This document shows positions 9,090 to 17,648 of a DNA stretch of 64,000 bases, piece by piece. Positions within the stretch are counted from its first letter, which is position 1. Every line of letters starts with the position of its first letter. Under the pieces are notes generated by a model that did not search any database, was not told where the DNA came from, and saw nothing but the letters and a program-made list of their open reading frames with translations. Where the stretch lies: positions 11,265 through 75,264 of the forward strand of contig DATIKM010000012.1 of NCBI GenBank assembly GCA_035477595.1. The letters are read 5' to 3'. A program made the position numbers and the translations under genes. Source of the DNA: DATIKM01 sp035477595 (GTDB lineage Bacteria > Armatimonadota > Chthonomonadetes > Chthonomonadales > CAJBBX01).

Positions 9090-10214
9090 ATGGACGAGTT
9101 TCCACTCGCACCGCCGAGCGCGGGGGGCAACCCGGCGCCGCTCTGGTTCCTGGTCTTCTTCAAGACGCTGGGTTTTGCGCTGCACATGGGCCCGATGCAC
9201 GTCTGGTTCGCCGGCCTTGCCCTCGCGGCGGTGCTGAGCATGGCCGGGTACGGTCATGCCAGGAGACTTGCCCGCCGTCTCGTTAGCGCGATGCCCGTCT
9301 TCATCGCGCTGGGCGTCAACTTCGGCATCGTGCCGCTGCTCTTCGTGCAGGTGGCCTACTACCCGGTCATCTACCCGGCCAACATCCTCATGGGCTGGTT
9401 CTGGTTCTCCGTGATACCGCTCCTCATGCTCGCCTATTACGGGGTCTACTACTACGCCGTCAGCATCCGGCGCGATCGCGTCGGGCCGCTTGCCATCGTG
9501 GCGGGGGTCGTCAGTGCGGCCTGCTTCCTAGCCATCGGGTTCATCTTCACCAACAACTTCGCGCTGATGACGAACCACGAACAGATGCTCGCGATCTACG
9601 ACCGCACGAGCGTCGCTGGCGCCGTGACCGGCCTCGCGCTGAACGCCGACGATCCCACGGTGCTTCCTCGCTGGCTGATGGTCCTCGGCCTGGCGATGAC
9701 CACCACCGCAGTGTTCGTGATGGCGGACGCCGCGCTCATCGCAAAGCGGGAGACCGCCGACTACCGGGCGTGGGCGCGTCGGTTCTCCCTCGTCTTGCAG
9801 CTTGTGGGGTCGGCGTGGTTCGCGGCGTTCGGCTCGTGGTACCTCTTCGGGACGCTCGCGCCTGCCACCCTGGCCGCAGCGCGCGCCGACCTCGCCATCA
9901 CAGTCCTGATGGCGCTCACCGCCGTGGGACCGGCGCTCACGTTCGCGGCGCTGTGGATGGCATCGCGGTCCGGCGAGGCTCGCTGGGTCTGGGCGGCGGT
10001 GGCGGCTCAGTTCGTCGTTCTTGCGCTCAACGCCGTGAGCCGTCAGTGGGTGCAGAACGTCGAGCTGGCACGGTTCTTCGATCCGGCGCGCCTGCCGGTC
10101 GACACACAGATGAGCCCGCTGATCGCATTCCTCGTGACGTTCACCGTCGGGATCGCGATCATCGTCTGGATGGTGCGGCAGGCGGTTGTGGCACTCCGCG
10201 CGCAGAAGGCCTGA
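9090..10214 (+). CDS. bd-family oxidase partner membrane subunit (subunit II position)
   Basis: Encodes 374 aa with nine clear transmembrane segments and no soluble domain. The ATG at 9090 is chosen because AGGAGGGTAGAG lies just upstream and it sits 4 nt after the subunit I stop; an in-frame extension upstream would overlap the cytochrome c gene. Early residues include FFKTLGFALHMGPMHVW, with a His in a helix as in bd-family subunits. Sequence resemblance to CydB is weak. The assignment rests on gene order, topology and pairing, so it could also be described as an uncharacterised partner of the cytochrome-c bd enzyme. Confidence 0.65.
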   Translation: MDEFPLAPPSAGGNPAPLWFLVFFKTLGFALHMGPMHVWFAGLALAAVLSMAGYGHARRLARRLVSAMPVFIALGVNFGIVPLLFVQVAYYPVIYPANILMGWFWFSVIPLLMLAYYGVYYYAVSIRRDRVGPLAIVAGVVSAACFLAIGFIFTNNFALMTNHEQMLAIYDRTSVAGAVTGLALNADDPTVLPRWLMVLGLAMTTTAVFVMADAALIAKRETADYRAWARRFSLVLQLVGSAWFAAFGSWYLFGTLAPATLAAARADLAITVLMALTAVGPALTFAALWMASRSGEARWVWAAVAAQFVVLALNAVSRQWVQNVELARFFDPARLPVDTQMSPLIAFLVTFTVGIAIIVWMVRQAVVALRAQKA

Positions 10215-10287
10215 CCGCTCGGGAGAGACCGCCATCACGGCAGCCGGGCGCATCGTCCGTCCCGGGACGCCGCGAGCGTCTGTGTCC

Positions 10288-10932
10288 CTATCCCTCGCCC
10301 GCCAGTCTGCGATACAGCAGATACGAGTGGACGCAGGGCCAGAGCGTCGCGCCGACCACGGCGACGAAGCAGAGCCATGGCGGGACGCCGACGAGCGCCC
10401 CGAGCCCCGCCGCCAGCCCGGTGCCCACCATCAGCCTCCCTGCCAGCCGGTGCGTCTGCCGCCAGACGAGGTCGTTCGCGAGCGTCCACGGCGTGCGGAT
10501 CCCGACCACGCTGTTGCGCCGCGTGCGGCCCATCAGGTTGCCCATGGCAGCCATCAGCAGGCAGAAGCCGGCGATGAGCGCCCGGCTCACATCCAGCCTC
10601 TCGTTGAGGCCGGCGTGGATCGTGATCGCGTGAATGAAGACGGCGAACCCCTGGAGCAGCGCCATGATGGTGTTGAAGGCGCCGTGGAGCGGTTGCCTGC
10701 CGAGCTGCTCGCGTGAGAGGAGCGGTAGGAGCACGAGCATCAGGAGGAACACGATGCTCAGTCCGGGCGCCATCGCCACGGCGACGCTCTTGTGCGACCA
10801 GCCGTCCGGCTGGCCGTGGATGTTCCAGTGCGTGGGCACCCGGTCCGGAAGCGCGGGATACACCCATGCTGCGTAGGCCGCCATCGCGGCGATGGCGAGC
10901 AGGCTGATGAGAACCGCCCTGCCGCGTGTCAT
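10288..10932 (-). CDS. SdpI family membrane protein
   Basis: Encodes 214 aa. The N-terminal half fits a DUF1648-type domain (YPALPDRVPTHWNIHGQPD) and the C-terminal half carries the SdpI signature VVGIRTPWTLANDLVWRQTH, with about six membrane helices in total. In Bacillus SdpI is both an immunity protein and a signal receptor that sequesters the repressor SdpR; many bacteria carry SdpI homologues without the toxin. The ATG overlaps the stop of the upstream ArsR-family gene by 4 nt (10929-10932). No SdpC-like toxin gene is seen nearby. Confidence 0.88.
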   Translation of the reverse strand: MTRGRAVLISLLAIAAMAAYAAWVYPALPDRVPTHWNIHGQPDGWSHKSVAVAMAPGLSIVFLLMLVLLPLLSREQLGRQPLHGAFNTIMALLQGFAVFIHAITIHAGLNERLDVSRALIAGFCLLMAAMGNLMGRTRRNSVVGIRTPWTLANDLVWRQTHRLAGRLMVGTGLAAGLGALVGVPPWLCFVAVVGATLWPCVHSYLLYRRLAGEG

Positions 10933-11219
10933 CGGTGTTCCCCTTCCTCGTCCGCACTCACGCCGAAGATGTCCATGAGGTTGGCGACAATGTCCTGGAA
11001 GACGGTGGTGTTCAGCGAGTAGACGATCTGCTGCCCCTCGCGGCGCGCGACGACGAGGTCGGCCTGCTTCAGCACGCTGTAGTGGTGCGACATCGAGGGC
11101 GCCGTGATGGGAAAGCGCTCGGCCAGCTCTCCGGCGGTCATGTCGCGCTCGTTGAGCAGGCGGATGATGCTCCGCCGCGTGGGGTCCGCGAGCGCCTTGA
11201 AGACCGCGTCGATGGTCAT
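10929..11219 (-). CDS. ArsR/SdpR-family winged-helix repressor
   Basis: Encodes 96 aa, a single ArsR-type winged helix: FKALADPTRRSIIRLLNERD, then AGELAERFPITAPSMSHHYS as the recognition region and a beta wing (VARREGQQIVYSLN). There are no clustered cysteines for metal sensing, which fits SdpR-like autorepressors rather than metal sensors. It is coupled to the SdpI gene by a 4-nt overlap. The pair probably forms a self-regulating unit in which the membrane protein titrates the repressor; that mechanism is known for Bacillus and inferred here. Confidence 0.88.
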   Translation of the reverse strand: MTIDAVFKALADPTRRSIIRLLNERDMTAGELAERFPITAPSMSHHYSVLKQADLVVARREGQQIVYSLNTTVFQDIVANLMDIFGVSADEEGEHR

Positions 11220-11222
11220 GGT

Positions 11223-11254
11223 TTCGATCCCTGTACACTTGGCTAACGATCGAA
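11223..11254. promoter_or_regulatory. Inverted repeat upstream of the ArsR/SdpR-type gene, candidate operator
   Basis: TTCGATC (11223-11229) and GATCGAA (11248-11254) form 7-bp arms separated by 18 nt, immediately before the repressor start codon. Position and symmetry suit an autoregulatory operator. The spacing is wider than many ArsR sites, so this is a suggestion only. Confidence 0.35.
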
Positions 11255-11363
11255 GGCTTTTGCGGGTTTCGCGATGTTTCGGTCCGGCGGAACCCCTCAG
11301 CGAGGTAGCGCACGGGAGCGTACTCCCACTGGCCCCCCTACGACCGCGCAGCGCAGCCTTCGC

Positions 11364-13316
11364 TCAGGCCGCGCCTCCCTCGATGTCCGGCAGGTCGAAC
11401 ACGCGGAGCATCCCGGGCAGGAGCGCCGACTTGATATCGCGCGAGTCGTAGTAGCGCTCGCCCACCCAGTCCGCCATGGCGCGCCACCCGGAGGCCGCCT
11501 CCACGCCGCGGATGCGCTCGTCAAGCGCCGCTGCCAGGCGGCCGTAGAGGCCGTGCACCCCGGCGACCCGAAGTCGCAGGTCTCCCACATCCGCCCCGGG
11601 CCATTCCGCCAGCACGTCGAGGCAGCGGAGCACATCCCAGACGCGCAGCGCGCACAGGCTGTCGTCCAGCCAGTGCAGATCGTCCGCGAGCTTGTGGATA
11701 ACACCGTAGAACCGGTCCGGCGCGTAGAAGGCGTGCAGCGGGTTTGGCAGCAGGGCGCCGGCGCCGCTCACGTCGAGCACAAGGACGGCGCGACCATCCG
11801 CGCAGGTCTGGCGCAGCCACGTCCCGTGTGGCTCGAGGCAGGAAGTTCCCCCGTCCCACAACGCGATGGTGACGCGCAGGCTCAGTCCGCGCCTGTCGAT
11901 GTCGCGGAAGAGGACGCCGTGGCCCAGGAGGTCGGGCTGCGACCACCAGACCGCCGCGGTCGCCTCCAGCCGGTCCACACGCCACTGGGCGAAGAAGCGT
12001 GGGTTGAGGTCGCAGCGCTCCCGATGCGCCTCGACTCTGGCGCGCAGCCAGGCGACGGCCAGTGCGCGGCGCTCGGAGGCGGGGACGCGCGCGCGCTCCG
12101 CCTCAGCCTCCCGGAGCCGCTCGCGGCTGGCGTCGAAGACCCACCGCGACTCCGCCGACTCCTCGCGCACCTGGCCGGCCCGCGTGCACCAGAGCGCCTC
12201 CGCTGGGCGCGGCGCCACCCGGCTCTCATCCACCTCCGCCTCGCGTCCGAGCAGATGCCGCGAGAGGAACCGCGTGGCGGCGCGCGCCAGGTGCGGCGTG
12301 TAGGCGTGGCCCGCACAGTCCACCACCAGCTCCAGCGCCTCGGGTTGTCCGAACAGTCCCCACACGCGACGGCAGCGCTCCACCGTCCGCCGCGTGCCCT
12401 CGATGGGGAAGAAGTCGCCGGTCACCGCGAGTACGCATACGGGCTTCGGCGCCATCGCGAGCAGGATGTCCTCGTGGTCGTAGCCCCGGGCGGTGAACCC
12501 GGGCCAGATCTGCTCGGCGTCCTGCGCGCCGCCGCTGAGCATGTAGGTCTGGCGGTTCATGATGAAGGTGCCCGGCGCTGCCGCCGCCACGCGCGGGTCC
12601 GCCAGCATCAGGAGCGAGCACTGCGTGCCGCCGCCCGAGTTCCCCGTGATGCCGATCCGCGCGGGGTCGACCTCGGGCCGGGCGGCGAGGTAGTCCAGGC
12701 TGCGCAGCGCATCGTGGAGCATGTAGCGGGCCTGGCTGTCTCCCAGTGGCACGCACTGCGCGCCCGAGTGGTCGTGGTCAGGGCAGCACTCGGCGATTGC
12801 GGGAGCGGCGATGGCCGGCTCCCAGTAGCTGAACCGCTCGCCCTGCCCGATCGGGTCCTGCGCCAGCACCACGAGGCCCGCAAGCGCGAGGCGCTGGCAG
12901 ACCGCCTGGTACTCGGGGTAGGCCTTCGCCTGGGAAGCGTGGCCACAGAGGAAGAGCACCGCACCCGTCGGACCGTCGAGCCTATCGGGCACGTAGAGGT
13001 TCGTCGTTACGAAGGTCCGCGGCCGCGACTCGAGGATGAGCTTCTCAATGCGGTAGCCATCGCCCTCGAGGACGCCCGTCGTGCTGCACGGTGGAATGCA
13101 GGCAGTCTCCGGCAGGCCCCCGAGCGAGGCGATGAAGGTCTCCCGCAGCCGGCGCTGGTATGCCGCCACCGCGTCCGGGTCGAGCAGCGCATCGCGCGCC
13201 CTGTCTCCCGCAGCGAACGCCCGGTCCGAGCGGCGGTACACGTGGCGTTTGAGCTGGTCGCGGACGTCGTAGAACCCGTCGCCAGGCGAGGCGGCTTCGA
13301 TCTCGCGCAGGGTCAT
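11364..13316 (-). CDS. Alpha/beta hydrolase of acetyl-xylan-esterase type
   Basis: Encodes 650 aa. Residues about 105-400 carry an alpha/beta hydrolase domain: LFLCGHASQAKAYPEYQAVC, LAQDPIGQGERFSYWEP, nucleophile elbow GITGNSGGGTQ and a late VVDCAGHAYTP His region. This resembles acetyl xylan esterase (AXE1)-like and dienelactone-hydrolase-like enzymes. The final 200 residues look like an additional domain of unknown role. No signal peptide is seen, so it may act on imported acylated oligosaccharides. ATG 13316 is preceded by GAGAGG; an in-frame extension to 13448 is Ala/Arg-rich and unconvincing. The exact substrate cannot be read from sequence. Confidence 0.75.
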   Translation of the reverse strand: MTLREIEAASPGDGFYDVRDQLKRHVYRRSDRAFAAGDRARDALLDPDAVAAYQRRLRETFIASLGGLPETACIPPCSTTGVLEGDGYRIEKLILESRPRTFVTTNLYVPDRLDGPTGAVLFLCGHASQAKAYPEYQAVCQRLALAGLVVLAQDPIGQGERFSYWEPAIAAPAIAECCPDHDHSGAQCVPLGDSQARYMLHDALRSLDYLAARPEVDPARIGITGNSGGGTQCSLLMLADPRVAAAAPGTFIMNRQTYMLSGGAQDAEQIWPGFTARGYDHEDILLAMAPKPVCVLAVTGDFFPIEGTRRTVERCRRVWGLFGQPEALELVVDCAGHAYTPHLARAATRFLSRHLLGREAEVDESRVAPRPAEALWCTRAGQVREESAESRWVFDASRERLREAEAERARVPASERRALAVAWLRARVEAHRERCDLNPRFFAQWRVDRLEATAAVWWSQPDLLGHGVLFRDIDRRGLSLRVTIALWDGGTSCLEPHGTWLRQTCADGRAVLVLDVSGAGALLPNPLHAFYAPDRFYGVIHKLADDLHWLDDSLCALRVWDVLRCLDVLAEWPGADVGDLRLRVAGVHGLYGRLAAALDERIRGVEAASGWRAMADWVGERYYDSRDIKSALLPGMLRVFDLPDIEGGAA

Positions 13317-13611
13317 CGGACCTCTCCCAGGGCCGCGGCGCATGCGCGCGCGCCGCTCCAGCGGAGGCGCCGGCGCGCCGAGCGAGCGAACCTGCGCCCC
13401 TGCCGTCGCGCGAGCGCCACACAGCGCGTCTGCGGCGGCCGCCGCCATCGCGCGACCCGCGGCCTCCCGCTGTACGGACGATCGTTCAACTCGCTCCGTT
13501 GCCTGCCCGCGCGCCGCAACCCCACGCGCCGCTCCCTCCCGTGCGCGCGATGGGGAGGAGCCGGCCTAGCTTCCCACGAATGGGAGAGCACGATTGCAGG
13601 AGGCGCACGCG
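13317..13611. other. Divergent intergenic region between hydrolase and glycosidase genes
   Basis: No convincing gene. It holds a 14-bp perfect palindrome at 13432-13445 in G+C-rich sequence, and the AGGAGG SD of the downstream gene at 13598-13603. No clear -35/-10 pair was found, although promoters for both divergent genes should lie here. Confidence 0.4.
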
Positions 13612-14883
13612 ATGCTCGACGCTCGATGGTGCCTGATGGCGGCAGCGCTGGCGATGGTCCTCGGCGCACTGCCCGCCGCCGGCCGTCCCGCGGCCTGGCG
13701 TATCCGCGACGGCAGGTTCTACGACAGAGGGCAACCGGTCTTCCTCAAGATCGCCAAGCCACTCCGCAACTTCGCGCTGGAGGGAGACTGCAACCGCCTC
13801 ATCGCGGACCTCCCCATCCTTCGCGCCAAGCACTACAACACTATTGAGATCAACTGCTACTGGCACCACTTCGACCGTGACGGCGACGGCGAGCCAGATG
13901 TCTCGCTCGCGCCGCTCAGGCGGCTTGTTGACGCGATCCACGCCGCCGGCATGTACCCGTGCCTCTCCGTGGAGACCTACGGCGTCGGTGGGGGCGCGCT
14001 GCCCGAAGGGTTCTGGAGGCGGCATCCGGACGCCGTCGCCGTGAACGCCCAGGGACGCAGGGTGACCGACACCGAGTACGGCTTCGGCTCCATCGTCCCG
14101 TCCCTGCACCACGTCGCCTACCGTGAGACCGTCCACCGCTTCATCCGCGCCATGACGCGGGGCATCGACCACCGCAAGATCCTGTGGTTCGAGACCACGG
14201 TCGAGCCGCAGTACATCGGCAACCAGCCGATCGACTACAGCGAGAGCGCCAGGCGCGCCTACTCGGCGTGGCTCGCGCGCAGAGGCCTGCGCGGGCCGGC
14301 GTTCCCCGACCGGTTGCCCGCGCCCGACAGCTTCGTGCGCGACGCCACCTGGAACCGGTTCCGCGCGGAGGCGCTCGCCGAGTGGGTGAACGGCGATGCC
14401 GCAGCCTTCCGCTCCGTGGCGGGGAGGGACGCCTACATCGCGGTGGACTACCTCGAGACCGCCGGACCCGAGATGGTGTTCCGAAACGGCGACTCCCTCG
14501 TGTTCCTGGAGAACCTCACGAGCGCGACGGTAATCCAGGTGAACTGGCACTGGCATCTGGGGACGCGCTCGCCCAACGAGCTGGCCTACCGCAACCTGCG
14601 CGAGGTGATGGCGCGCACCCGCAGGAGGTGGGCCATCAGCGAGCATATGACGCTGAACGGGTCCGACTTCCAGCCGCAGGAAGTGCCGGCGCTCCTGCGC
14701 GCAACGCTGGAGCGCGGCTCCCTGCTCGGGTGGGAGTTCGTCAGCGTGGGGCCCAACACTGCGGACCCCTTCTCGCTCTACCGGGACGACTGGTCCCCCA
14801 AGCCGCTCATCGCCGAGGTGGACGACCGCTGGGACTCGTGGATGCAGGAGGTGCGCGCCGCGTGGCGACGGCGTTCACCGTGA
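13612..14883 (+). CDS. Secreted TIM-barrel glycoside-hydrolase-like protein (clan GH-A type)
   Basis: Encodes 423 aa. Residues 1-25 form a signal peptide (hydrophobic run MAAALAMVLGALPAAG). The mature part begins with a small N-terminal strand region (GRFYDRGQPVFLKI), then a barrel-like series: NTIEINCYWHHFD, GMYPCLSVETYG, KILWFETTVEPQY with a candidate acid/base Glu, and RRWAISEHMTLNG with a candidate nucleophile Glu. This layout resembles GH42/GH5-like beta-glycosidases, but no family is assigned. AGGAGG 8 nt before ATG 13612 fixes the start. The 3' end overlaps the convergent gene by 77 nt. Confidence 0.6.
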   Translation: MLDARWCLMAAALAMVLGALPAAGRPAAWRIRDGRFYDRGQPVFLKIAKPLRNFALEGDCNRLIADLPILRAKHYNTIEINCYWHHFDRDGDGEPDVSLAPLRRLVDAIHAAGMYPCLSVETYGVGGGALPEGFWRRHPDAVAVNAQGRRVTDTEYGFGSIVPSLHHVAYRETVHRFIRAMTRGIDHRKILWFETTVEPQYIGNQPIDYSESARRAYSAWLARRGLRGPAFPDRLPAPDSFVRDATWNRFRAEALAEWVNGDAAAFRSVAGRDAYIAVDYLETAGPEMVFRNGDSLVFLENLTSATVIQVNWHWHLGTRSPNELAYRNLREVMARTRRRWAISEHMTLNGSDFQPQEVPALLRATLERGSLLGWEFVSVGPNTADPFSLYRDDWSPKPLIAEVDDRWDSWMQEVRAAWRRRSP

Positions 14884-16648
14884 CCCGCGCGACAGGCGGC
14901 CTCGCCCTCTCGATGACGAGCAGGCCCCAGAGCCCGAGCTCCGGTACGCGCGCGCGACCACCCTCGATGCGCAACGGGACCTCCGCCGAGCCGGGCGCCA
15001 CCCAGCGCGCCGAGGTCGCTCCGGCAACGCCCAGCGCGCGCATGTCGAGGTTCACCTCGACGCCCTGCTGAGCCCGGAAATCGTCCGTCCTGGCGTCGTA
15101 ATCCCAGTTCACCAGGTGCACCACCGCCGCACCCCGCTTGACGCGAGGGAACGCGCGCACCGGGCCGGGCGCCGTCACACGAACGGCAGGCCTGACGGCC
15201 GCCAGCGCCTCCGCGACGGTGGCGACGACGCCGGGCCGCCTTGCGCGTGCGGCGAGACGGGCGCGATCCGCGGGCTCGAACGCGTCGCGATCCGGCGCGA
15301 GCACGACGCGAGCGGCCCGCAGGCCTGCCACCGGGAGCGCCAGGTCCACGATGTCGTCGCCGCCGAGCAGCACCGAGTAGGACAGGCCTTGCGACGTCAG
15401 CTCGGCCCCGAGCCGCTTCCACCGCTCAGGGTCCCGCCGGAACCCGCGGTACGGAAGGGCCACCGCAACGTCGGCGTGGGTGGTGAAGTCGTCGAACAGC
15501 GCCGCGTTCGCGCGCACGAACTGGTAGAGCGGCGCGAAGCGCTCCGCTGGCCCGTCATACCAGTGGGTGCCCAGCTCCGGCGTGTGGCACCACTGGCGGT
15601 GCGGCGCCATCAGCATCTGCCCCGCCGCGTACGAGAGAGCGATCCAGCCCCGCACCAGCCCGTGGCATCCGCGCGCCTTCACGAACGCCCAGTCGCCCCC
15701 GCTGGCGGTGGCCGCGTAGGGCTTGCCCACAGCCTCAGCCTTCCGGTACGCGAGGATGGGCTCCTCGGGCATCCGGAGCCTGGCCGCGTGGTGGTAGGTC
15801 TCCGCTGAGAAAAGGTCGATCGCGCGGTGGTTCGAGAGATGGCCGGCCCACAGCAGTCCGGCGTTCGCTCCCACGGGCACGGGCCGCCCCGCCACCTCCG
15901 CCGCGAGGGTCCGCAGCTCGAGCATGAACGCGGCGGCCGCGCGGTACTGATACGCCGTGAACGCCCCCCACAGCGGATGCCCGGTCGCCCTCCTGTCGGC
16001 GCCCTCGCCGATCCAGGCCCGGACTGCCGCCCGGAAGTCGAAAGTCGCCGGGTCGGGCACTCCCAGCGCTGCCCGCTCGGCCGCGGGCATGGCCGCGAGA
16101 TGCCCCCGGAACCCTTCGTTGCACCGGTCGCAGAAGCAGATGCCGAGCCAGAGGCCTCCCGCAGTCCCAAGATGGTCGTCGATGTGCAGGCCGGCGGCGC
16201 CAGCCCTCATGGTCTCGATGACGCGCTCGCGGATGAACTGGCGGAACTGCGGCTGGTTGGTGCAGCACCACCAGAAGGGGATGCCTCGGTGGGAGTGGTC
16301 GGTGAGCCAGGGAACCTTCACCGGCTGCCCGTTCACGTCGCGGCACAGCGCAGCCTGGTACGTTTCCGGGAAGCGGTCGTGGTAGCGGGCGAACTCCGTC
16401 ACCATGCCCACGCTGCCGAAGAAGCGGACGCCCGGCGCGTCCGCCAGCGTCTGCGGGGTCGGCGTGCCTCCCCACCCGAGCACGGTGGCGCCGTACTGGC
16501 GGTAGACCTCCGGCGCTGCCTGGTACATGAACACCACGTCGGAGCGCTTCAGCGGGGAGTGCCTTACTGGAGCTGCGCCAGCGACGGGCATGCAACCGAT
16601 CGCGATGCCGAAGGCCATGGTCGCGCTCCTCGCCTGATTCCGGTTCAC
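14807..16648 (-). CDS. Putative secreted glycosidase-like protein (GHL-type barrel)
   Basis: Encodes 613 aa from a GTG with an AAGGA SD. A signal-like N-terminus (MAFGIAIGCMPVAGAAP) precedes a barrel-like region with a long alpha-helical insert. Visible landmarks are YGATVLGWGGT, a Trp/Cys-rich FWWCCTNQPQFRQF, AAGLHIDDHLGTAGG with paired aspartates at a strand end, a CFCDRC cysteine pair and PVPVGANAGLLWAG. About 150 C-terminal residues look like a beta-sandwich (VVHLVNWDYDAR onward). It resembles hypothetical glycosyl hydrolases acting on uncommon sugars; no activity can be named. The start overlaps the nitroreductase stop by 4 nt, so the two are coupled. Confidence 0.6.
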   Translation of the reverse strand: MNRNQARSATMAFGIAIGCMPVAGAAPVRHSPLKRSDVVFMYQAAPEVYRQYGATVLGWGGTPTPQTLADAPGVRFFGSVGMVTEFARYHDRFPETYQAALCRDVNGQPVKVPWLTDHSHRGIPFWWCCTNQPQFRQFIRERVIETMRAGAAGLHIDDHLGTAGGLWLGICFCDRCNEGFRGHLAAMPAAERAALGVPDPATFDFRAAVRAWIGEGADRRATGHPLWGAFTAYQYRAAAAFMLELRTLAAEVAGRPVPVGANAGLLWAGHLSNHRAIDLFSAETYHHAARLRMPEEPILAYRKAEAVGKPYAATASGGDWAFVKARGCHGLVRGWIALSYAAGQMLMAPHRQWCHTPELGTHWYDGPAERFAPLYQFVRANAALFDDFTTHADVAVALPYRGFRRDPERWKRLGAELTSQGLSYSVLLGGDDIVDLALPVAGLRAARVVLAPDRDAFEPADRARLAARARRPGVVATVAEALAAVRPAVRVTAPGPVRAFPRVKRGAAVVHLVNWDYDARTDDFRAQQGVEVNLDMRALGVAGATSARWVAPGSAEVPLRIEGGRARVPELGLWGLLVIERARPPVARVTVNAVATRRAPPASTSPSGRPPRR

Positions 16649-17475
16649 AGCACGATCCTTTCGATCCTAGCGCCGTCGTCCCGCTGCACCGTCCGATGGT
16701 AGCGCACGGCGGGCGGGCCGAACAGCATGCCGTAGTAGAGGTGCTCCGGCGGGAGCCCGAGCATGGGCTTCAGGTGCGGAAGCGCCTCGAGCGCCAGCGA
16801 CAGGAGGCCCCACCAGACCGTGCCCAGGCCGGCGCTCTGCGCCATCAACTCGAAGTAGGCGAGCGCGAGCGCCACGTCCTCGCGCGGGCAGGGAGCATCC
16901 GGCGGGGCCGACACGATCAGCGCGTGAGGCGCCGTGCGGAACAGGATGTCGCGCCTCTCGGTGGCGTAGAGCATCGCGATCCGGCGCAGGTAGGCGCCCT
17001 GCTCGGGCAGGCGACCGGCCTCGTCGGCCGCCTCGATCTCGCCGAGCACGGTGTTCCGGACGCGGTCCATCGTCTGCACATCGTCGATGACCCGAAACGT
17101 CAGCGCGCGCGCGTTGACGCCGGTCGGCGCGTTCGCCAGCGCCGCGAGCATTCGGTCCAGCAGGGCGCGGTCCACATTGGCGCGCTCGTAGCGGCGGACG
17201 CTGCGCCGCCCGCGCACCCAGCGAATCGCCTGGTCCAGCGTGGGGAGGGCGCCATCCTCGAGGGGCAGGCTGTCCTCCGGGCGCCGGCCCGCGATCGAGA
17301 GCGCGCCGGTGGGGCAGATCGCGAGGCAGTGCTGACAGTGCATGCAGTCCGCCTCGTTCTCCGGGCGGATGAAGGGGACGCCCTCGCCCGCGCGCTCAAT
17401 GATCCGGACCGGGCAATCCAGCACGCACTCGTCGCAGCGCGTGCACTTCGGGTCGTCGACCAACAGGCTGACCAT
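16645..17475 (-). CDS. Nitroreductase with N-terminal 2x[4Fe-4S] ferredoxin domain
   Basis: Encodes 276 aa. Residues 1-60 contain two ferredoxin motifs, CTRCDECVLDCP and CMHCQHCLAICP, each able to bind a [4Fe-4S] cluster. Residues about 85-270 form an FMN-dependent nitroreductase fold (RRSVRRYERANVD, a typical FMN-contact start, and GLGTVWWGLLSLAL). Such fusions use low-potential electrons to reduce quinones, nitro groups or other acceptors. The start at 17475 follows an AAAGGA SD; upstream in-frame sequence is Arg/Gly-rich and non-conserved. It lies just upstream of, and coupled to, a glycosidase-like gene, an unusual pairing. Confidence 0.85.
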   Translation of the reverse strand: MVSLLVDDPKCTRCDECVLDCPVRIIERAGEGVPFIRPENEADCMHCQHCLAICPTGALSIAGRRPEDSLPLEDGALPTLDQAIRWVRGRRSVRRYERANVDRALLDRMLAALANAPTGVNARALTFRVIDDVQTMDRVRNTVLGEIEAADEAGRLPEQGAYLRRIAMLYATERRDILFRTAPHALIVSAPPDAPCPREDVALALAYFELMAQSAGLGTVWWGLLSLALEALPHLKPMLGLPPEHLYYGMLFGPPAVRYHRTVQRDDGARIERIVL

Positions 17476-17648
17476 GTCGGCAGAGGTCCTTTCGCGGCGG
17501 GCCGTCGGCCGGCCCTGCCGTAGTCGTTCGACCTCGGATGGCCCGGAACCTGCCTCCGACCGCGGGGCAGGAAACCCCCGCCCGGTCCCCGAAACGGCGG
17601 GCGCCCTCGCCCTGGCGGAGCAGCGAGGCAAACAGGAGGTCCACGCCC

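Noticed and set aside
11274..13847. Long plus-strand frame (857 codons) opposite the acetyl-xylan-esterase-like gene
   Set aside because: Arg/His/Ala-rich translation without motifs; the opposite strand has a clear hydrolase.
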